From: Rhododendron vialii
Lineage: Eukaryota; Streptophyta; Magnoliopsida; Ericales; Ericaceae
Assembly (NCBI RefSeq): GCF_030253575.1
Contig: NC_080557.1
Coordinates: forward strand, 45,584,501-45,648,500
DNA: 64,000 nucleotides
Direction of reading: 5' to 3'
Shown piece by piece: positions 57,942 through 64,000 of this stretch (position 1 is the first letter of the stretch; the number at the start of each line of letters is the position of its first letter). The position numbers and the translations under genes are program-made. The notes beneath the pieces are model-generated. The model was not told the origin of the DNA, searched no databases, and saw only the letters and a list, made by a program, of their open reading frames with translations.

Positions 57942-58570
57942 GGCTTAGTTACAATTTAGGGTTTGAATAGTTAGGGACTCAGGAGGTACCTTTTTTTTGT
58001 TGGTAGTTTTGGATGCCCTTTAATGTTTTTGTTGTGGTTTGCCTCAATTCAGTCTTGTAATCTATGTCTAGGATACTTCTTTTGAATATCTTTTATGTTT
58101 CCCCCTAGTGTTGTGGAATCCAGCCCTCTATAGTTTCTAATTACGTAGTTGTCAAATAATCAGGATGCGTTCTACTAACTACAATAAGTATTGTGAAAGA
58201 ATAATGTCTCATAAAATAAAAAATAAATACTTAAGAATAAAATAAAAAACTTACCGAAACAGGGGCTCAGTAGGCAACAAATACTCCGTTATTCATGTAT
58301 TTTTCGATTCACTCGTAGCAATTAATTGGATGATGTCTTTGAGAGTTGTGTGTTCGGAATTCCTTCATGATCCAATGGCTAGGGGGTGTATTGAAACATC
58401 GGCATAAGAAAATTCCGGCGTAGCTGGGGCCAAATCCAACTCGATCCGTGCACACTCCTACTCTTCAGTCCTCATGTTAGCTCGAAGAAAAAAAAGTTAA
58501 ATTATCACTTGACACACGTCTCAAGTTTGCCGATAATACAGTGGCAAATGGTTTTATGAAGGCTATTGAT

Positions 58571-58671
58571 TTTGCTATTTTCTTTTTTATTAACGTCACT
58601 TCCCTGCAAGTGTATTTTTGGTGCAAATACTTGCAGGGAAGTGGCGTTAACAAAAAAAGAAATGACAAATC
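58571..58671. repeat. Hairpin-forming inverted repeat
   Basis: The left arm tttgctatttcttt-type to ttaacgtcacttccctgcaagtgtattt pairs with the right aaatacttgcagggaagtggcgttaac and aaagaaatgacaaa, around a 4-6 base loop. Probably a small MITE. Confidence 0.85.
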
Positions 58672-58816
58672 TTCTCCCTTTATGAACTGTACTTTTCAAT
58701 TTAAGAAGGAACAGCTCTTACAAACAATGACTCATAGGATAACAATAACGTGCAAAAAAATGTCTTGCAGAAGGTTTCAGAATGGAGGATTGAAGGAGGC
58801 AGGATTCTTACCTTTT

Positions 58817-58818
<2 letters not shown>

Positions 58819-58910
<92 letters not shown>
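58819..58910. repeat. (GA)46 microsatellite
   Basis: Uninterrupted GA repeats over 92 bp, the longest microsatellite in the window. Confidence 0.97.
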
Positions 58911-58913
<3 letters not shown>

Positions 58914-59209
58914 CAGACTCCTAAAGTGAAAAATAAACATTTAATTGAGGGTGGAAAATACAACAGAAATTTCTTGATGAGGACTGGATCAAAACCAATG
59001 GATACATATACTCCAGTATGTACACTAACAAAGAGGACGTTGAAAATCCAACATAGGATTGACCATTCCACCACCATCCTCCGTCAAGAACACAACACGA
59101 GATCCTACTACAGACGAATGAGAAGAAAAAAAAGCACCAAGTTATAGAACCTGATGCCATTTCTCTCCCAAGTTGCACCAGTGGCCCGGCTCATTACTCA
59201 GGACGTTTG

Positions 59210-62200
59210 TCATAAAAAAGGGGCCAGTCGTGGATCTGTGCGATGAGGAAGACCAGTTCGAGCTCCTAATGCTCTACAACTAGCAGCTGCCTGCAATCAA
59301 CCACAAAATTGTGAATAAGCTTTCTTGCTCTTCACATTTAACTTTGTCACTTCAAATACTTGGATTGAACAATTACTAACCACTTGGGTGGCAAATGGCA
59401 GCATTTTTTCTGGTTGCATGCCAGCGCAAATAGCTACAGATAAAATGCAGAAACAAGTATCAGTCCCTTTCGTGGGAAAATGGCTGTAATTAAAAATATT
59501 GAATCCGATGGTGGAAAGTAACCTGATATCCTACGATACTATAAACAAGACAACCCAAAAACTACTTGCAGACAGAAAATTGAGAACCATTTGATATAAG
59601 CTCATTTGTACTGTGGTTCTGCAAATCCTTTGTGCTTCTCAAGTGAGTTCACTCATTGGTTTCCAGAAAAACCAAACAAAGCATATCCTTAATTTGTGAT
59701 GCCAAACCCTTAAGAACATCACCGTCATGGAAACGTAAACTCAATTGGTCAAGAACTAAATCAAAGTTAGTGTGCCCGAAATTTAGGACACGGCAAAAAA
59801 CAGAATGGGCAGAACCACTTCCTTTCCTCTTGGTCGAAGGTGTTTCCATGTAATCAAAAAATTAGTGCCAACAATCATTCAAGATAAACCTAATATAGAA
59901 CATGAAATTCTCTCTTAGTTTATCGCAACCAATGATTTCTGAAAGAAAACAAGACTGCTTCACCAGAGCATATATTAATGGAATGCCACAATTCACCAGC
60001 GCATACAATAATGGACTGTCACATGAAGAATTTGAGAAAGCAGGAAGAGCTGAAGACGTCATTTCCTATTCCGTTTGACCAAAAAGAAGACGACCTCATT
60101 TCAAAGAAGACAACTGCAGAAGGCATAAAAGAGGACGTCATATTATATGTTTCACGTACCATAAAGAATGGCTCCAATAAAGGCATCTCCAGCACCGGTT
60201 GTATCGACAAGTTCTGAAGGTGGTATCTTTTCGGCTGTTCCAATAAACAACCGCCCAGGCACTGTCCCTATGCCATTAGCCCTCAATTTTGTCTCTGCCT
60301 GGGGGATTCAAATCAGAAATAAAAGAAAACCGTCAAATTATGATCGTACTTTAACACCATCAATGCTGTACGGCTCGTACGGGTAATGTAAGAGACAATC
60401 TCATGAAACCATGTTCTCCTTCTTGCTTTATATGTTAATAGATTATAACTACAAATTCCTTTTGTAAAACAGCGAGAAAAAGTTTTGCCATTGTTCAATA
60501 TTGCTCTGTCATCCAGGCTGGGTTTGGAAATGACAAAAAGCTTCCCGCCAATCTTCAAGATAGCCTTTAAAACTAAATTGACGTGAATTCTGAGTCAATA
60601 ATCGCTTGAAAAAGTCCAAGGATGATTATGCAAACTAAATCCAGGACACTGAGTGTTCTTTCATTGCATTCCTTCCTCAAATTCAAATAGTTGTCACAGA
60701 TACGAATGCAATAGATTTTCCTAAACAATCTTCTTCGATCTCTTAACTTCACATCAAAATAACTACAAGGGTTTTTCAGTGACCATATACTTCAGCATTT
60801 ACGGTAATCTGGGAGCAAGGTTATCCCAATTGATGGTTCGGAGACTGTAAGTGGAGTTGGGGATGCACTAGGTATAAGTGGCATTATTCGGAGACAATCG
60901 AGTTCTAGCTATGCCCACCCAAGCACGAATATGCTTATGCATGATCAGGTCAGTTATTGGAAAGTGCTTCTGGAGTCCCCTCCCTGGATCCCGCCTCTGT
61001 CCTCTCCTAGGACCCTACTAGACCCCGCCCCCACCTCTTCCCCCCTTAGTAAAAGTGGATCCATGAACTGATTTTGTAGGGCCATCAGAGCAGATTTTCT
61101 AGCATATATTGTGCAATTATTCAACACATGATATCCCTCCGAAGAGTAGATTGGCAACTTTGTTTTCAAAATCCCTTTTCTATGTGTATGTACAGCTGTA
61201 TGTAACGCACTCTTGTACCTAAACAAAAAACTTTTGGTTTCATAAATACAAATACACAGATGATTGATTCATAGAAAATTACAACACACCTGCAGAAAGA
61301 GAAGTAATGACAGTTTGGGTTGATCTTTGATACTGGTTCACGGTGACAAAGAGTCTAAATCTAGAACCCTCAAGCATCAACGGCTCGTATAGTAGTGACC
61401 TTACTGGGAATCGTACAGACAGCAGGGAAACCAACATATCCTCTCCTACTCCAATTATTCCCTACCCAAAAGGCTGCATCTCTGTAGGGTTAGAGGAGTA
61501 GGGGATCCAGGCAATTGGTTATACTTCCCATTACTGTATTTTAAGGGCAAGCATCAAGCATAGTATTTCTCTCAAATTATTAGTCAATGGCAATTTGCCC
61601 ATGCAGTTGATGTATACAAACAAGAAAGAAGGTTACCCTCTTGGAAGAAAGGGATTACCGATGAAATACATGTGGGGATGGCTGTGTTACTGTCCTTTCT
61701 TTGATTCAACGATTCTAATAAATTGTCAATGTCCATTTCTTCAGACTGATCACCCTCTGCCAGTGGTAGAGTTCCATGTTAGAAGCTGTGAAAACAAAGC
61801 AAGTATAGAGATAGTTCTTCCCTAGTTCAGGTCCATGCTTTCAAATTTTCACTTCTAAACGTACAATAAGAGGGAACCATATACAAACCAGTTACAATTC
61901 TCTGAAGCATTATGCAACCATCTCCGCCTAAGGTCACAATTACAAACTTAACATTTGGCAGCTTCAAAAGCATCGACAAAAGTGCACTCGGAACAGATGA
62001 TGCCTCAGTCCATGCCTGCTAGGCAATGACAGACAAAAATGTCCAATTTTAGATAAAAGATTGGAATTGAGCAGAGCTTAGTTGTACCAATAGTGTGGGA
62101 TAGAAATGTAGGAAGACCAATTTCACCTCATATTTGAGAGAAAAGGATAATTGGCAGAAATAATCAATATGCACAATTTCTTATGTTTTGATGATGGCAT

Positions 62201-64000
62201 ATCCAAGGATTTAAATAAATAAAAAAAAGAGAACAGCTTCGATAGGATAGCAAACTGTAATTATGCATGGTTTTTTAATTGTTGTCTGCCATGGGTTGAA
62301 CATATCCTATTTCTGCGACAGTCTACCTGGGACTATATATGCATCTTCTGCAGGATATGAAGCCAAAAATAGTGCGCATGCACCCAAGTCGAAAGTTAAA
62401 ACACTGAGAGAATAAAAACTAAACGAAGGTGATCGACTGTAATAATCAATATGCGGCAAACCATATTTGCACATCTAACATCCTCTTGTAAATGTTTTTG
62501 CAATGCTAAATTCTGACATGCAATTTGGATTGTAATAGGTTCCATACTAATTCATGATTGCCCAAACTTCGGTTACATACCAACCAAATGCCCAAATATT
62601 GGGATACCACAGACTATGTCGCGATTGCCCAAATTCTTGATAGGTGACCATTTATACATAGCCCAACAGGAAGACTTGTATCCAGGGTGAAGAGCTTTTT
62701 GTATATTCTAACAAGTGCCTAGGGACACGACATCAATAGTCTATCATACAGGGATAATCACCTAGAAGGGGAGAATATAGAAAAAGATAGAATCAGATAG
62801 TCCATAGTATCCTTCCCATTACTTCCATCAAGGCTCATCGCCTTTAACAGCACTAGTTGAAGACATAAACCAAGGAAGATTAACAGTGAGACCATAAGTA
62901 GGTGTGTTTTCATTTTGATACGGAAAACTGTACTCTAGTAACGAGCTTGTAGACCGCGATTTTCAGTTAATTCACTTTAACATGCTGGATGTTCCGATTA
63001 TACATCATTTTACTGTTGTGAAATCAGAAAAGAAAATTAGAGTGTTTAGTCTGAAGTACTAGATATCTATGTGAAGAAAACAAAGGCAGATCCTTGCAAT
63101 ATGATATTTTCGAAAATTCATGGTTGAACAGGCAGCAGTTTATTAGAATGGTTCAGCTTGCTTGCCTGCGGAAATTTTGCCGCGCAGACGATATAGTCTG
63201 ATAAATGGAGTAGATCGTCCAAGCCTTCTCTCTTTTTTTCTGCATCAATTAAGATCGGTATACTCCTGCGCCTTGCCTGGATTGGAAGAGCTGAAGAGAT
63301 GCTGTTAACTTTTTCTTTAGCAACTAAAAAAATGCTATCACTTTGTTTGTACTAATACTTGTTGCCCATTGCATCCAAAATACATAACTCAAGAAAACAA
63401 ATGAGAAATAAACTGCAGGGATAAGAAACAAATGAGAAAGAGGGGTCAGGATGCATCAGCACTTCCAAGGTAACTTCTAGCCCCCTTAGGCTACTTATTC
63501 TGGGTGATGGATTGTGTTCCAAAGCTAATACCAACTAGATGTTTCTTTTTGCACTTCTTCTTTGTATGTTTTGTATCTCTGTGAGTGACGCATTCTCCTT
63601 CCTCTTTACATCAGAAAAGGAAGGGAAAAAAAAAAACTCCTCTGATGAATAAAAGGTTTCTTTTGCTGAGGCCAAAAAGAAAAAAATAAAACACAATGAT
63701 TATGCATGCCTAATCAGCTTGTATCATTGCGTAGAAGTCAATCACATGCACACTCTATAACTACAACCTGTTAGCAAAGTGAGAATGGATTGGCAAGCTC
63801 AGTTTACTTCATCTACAATAATCAATTTTAAGAAAAAATTCACCCTTTTCCCAAACTACTAAAAGAGAAAAAAAAGAAAAAGATAATTACCTCATGTCCA
63901 AAAACTAAAGCAGTTGCGGGCAATCTTGCATCAAAATAGGCGAGTCTCACTCCATCCAGTGCAGAAAACAAACTTGATTTGGAAATGTCATCAGGTATCA
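59210..64000 (-). CDS. pfkB-family carbohydrate kinase (ribokinase-like), 5' end outside the window
   Basis: Seven minus-strand exons are visible: 63891-64000 (continues beyond), 63166-63276, 61889-62015, 61659-61756, 60160-60298, 59381-59433, 59210-59290. They encode the last 238 residues and TGA (59210-59212). Key motifs: FVIVTLGGDG, GTAEKIPPSELVDTTGAGDAF (pfkB signature 2, whose GAGD holds the catalytic Asp and anion hole) and AAASCRALGARTGLP at the end. The family phosphorylates sugars or nucleosides with ATP; the substrate cannot be read from sequence. It resembles the Arabidopsis pfkB-like gene At4g28706 (from memory). Intron 62016-63165 has a GC donor; the rest are GT-AG. It is convergent with the MCTP gene. 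Confidence 0.92.

Larger units (their letters stand above)
57942..59209. other. Convergent 3' region between MCTP and pfkB genes
   Basis: Holds both 3' UTRs. Contains a partial Tourist-like remnant (58200-58265, ataaaaaataaatacttaag), the hairpin at 58571-58671 and the GA microsatellite at 58819-58910. No gene recognised. Confidence 0.6.

Overview
This is a 64 kb stretch of nuclear DNA from a flowering plant, most likely a eudicot. The evidence is four plant-type, intron-rich protein genes with GT-AG introns, an auxin-biosynthesis YUCCA gene, a class XI (plant-specific) myosin, AT-rich intergenic DNA, and dense MITEs, SINEs and foldback elements. The species cannot be read from the sequence. 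There is no bacterial, plasmid, phage, organellar or CRISPR sequence.

Layout. (1) 427-2283, minus: a complete three-exon YUCCA-type flavin monooxygenase (419 aa), with a promoter region up to about 2450. (2) 2460-16990: about 14.5 kb with no intact gene. It holds diverged MITEs, Stowaway and SINE copies, a broken RNase H-like retroelement frame split by a 365-bp foldback MITE, a fresh 307-bp short retroelement with a 23-bp target duplication, and a small Ty3/gypsy relic. (3) 16991-33563, minus: a complete class XI myosin. I resolved 39 coding exons, an ATG-only first exon and 1513 aa, all in phase. Its introns carry a Stowaway MITE, an RTE-type LINE 3' fragment, a short RTE-like copy and a SINE copy. 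(4) 34030-52900: about 19 kb of nested small transposons. Tourist-like MITEs (3-bp TAA/TTA/TCA duplications), Mutator-like foldbacks (9-10 bp duplications), a hAT-like palindromic repeat, and a composite Tourist element present twice in inverted orientation. (5) 53019-57941, plus: a two-exon MCTP gene (four C2 domains plus C-terminal membrane region, 1006 aa), whose 1.9-kb intron holds a near-perfect hairpin, a Stowaway element and a second palindromic repeat. (6) 59210-64000, minus: the 3' part of a pfkB-family sugar kinase gene (seven exons visible, 5' end outside the window), convergent with the MCTP gene and containing one GC-AG intron.

The four genes are unrelated neighbours, as is normal in plants: auxin synthesis, actin-based organelle transport, plasmodesmal/ER membrane contact or trafficking, and sugar or nucleoside phosphorylation. 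No cluster or operon logic is visible. I found no new biological system. The most unusual material is in the repeats: insertions resolved by reconstructing their empty sites, a compound MITE that appears to have moved as a unit, long foldbacks (one inside a transcribed intron), and a 56-bp duplication straddling the YUCCA stop codon.
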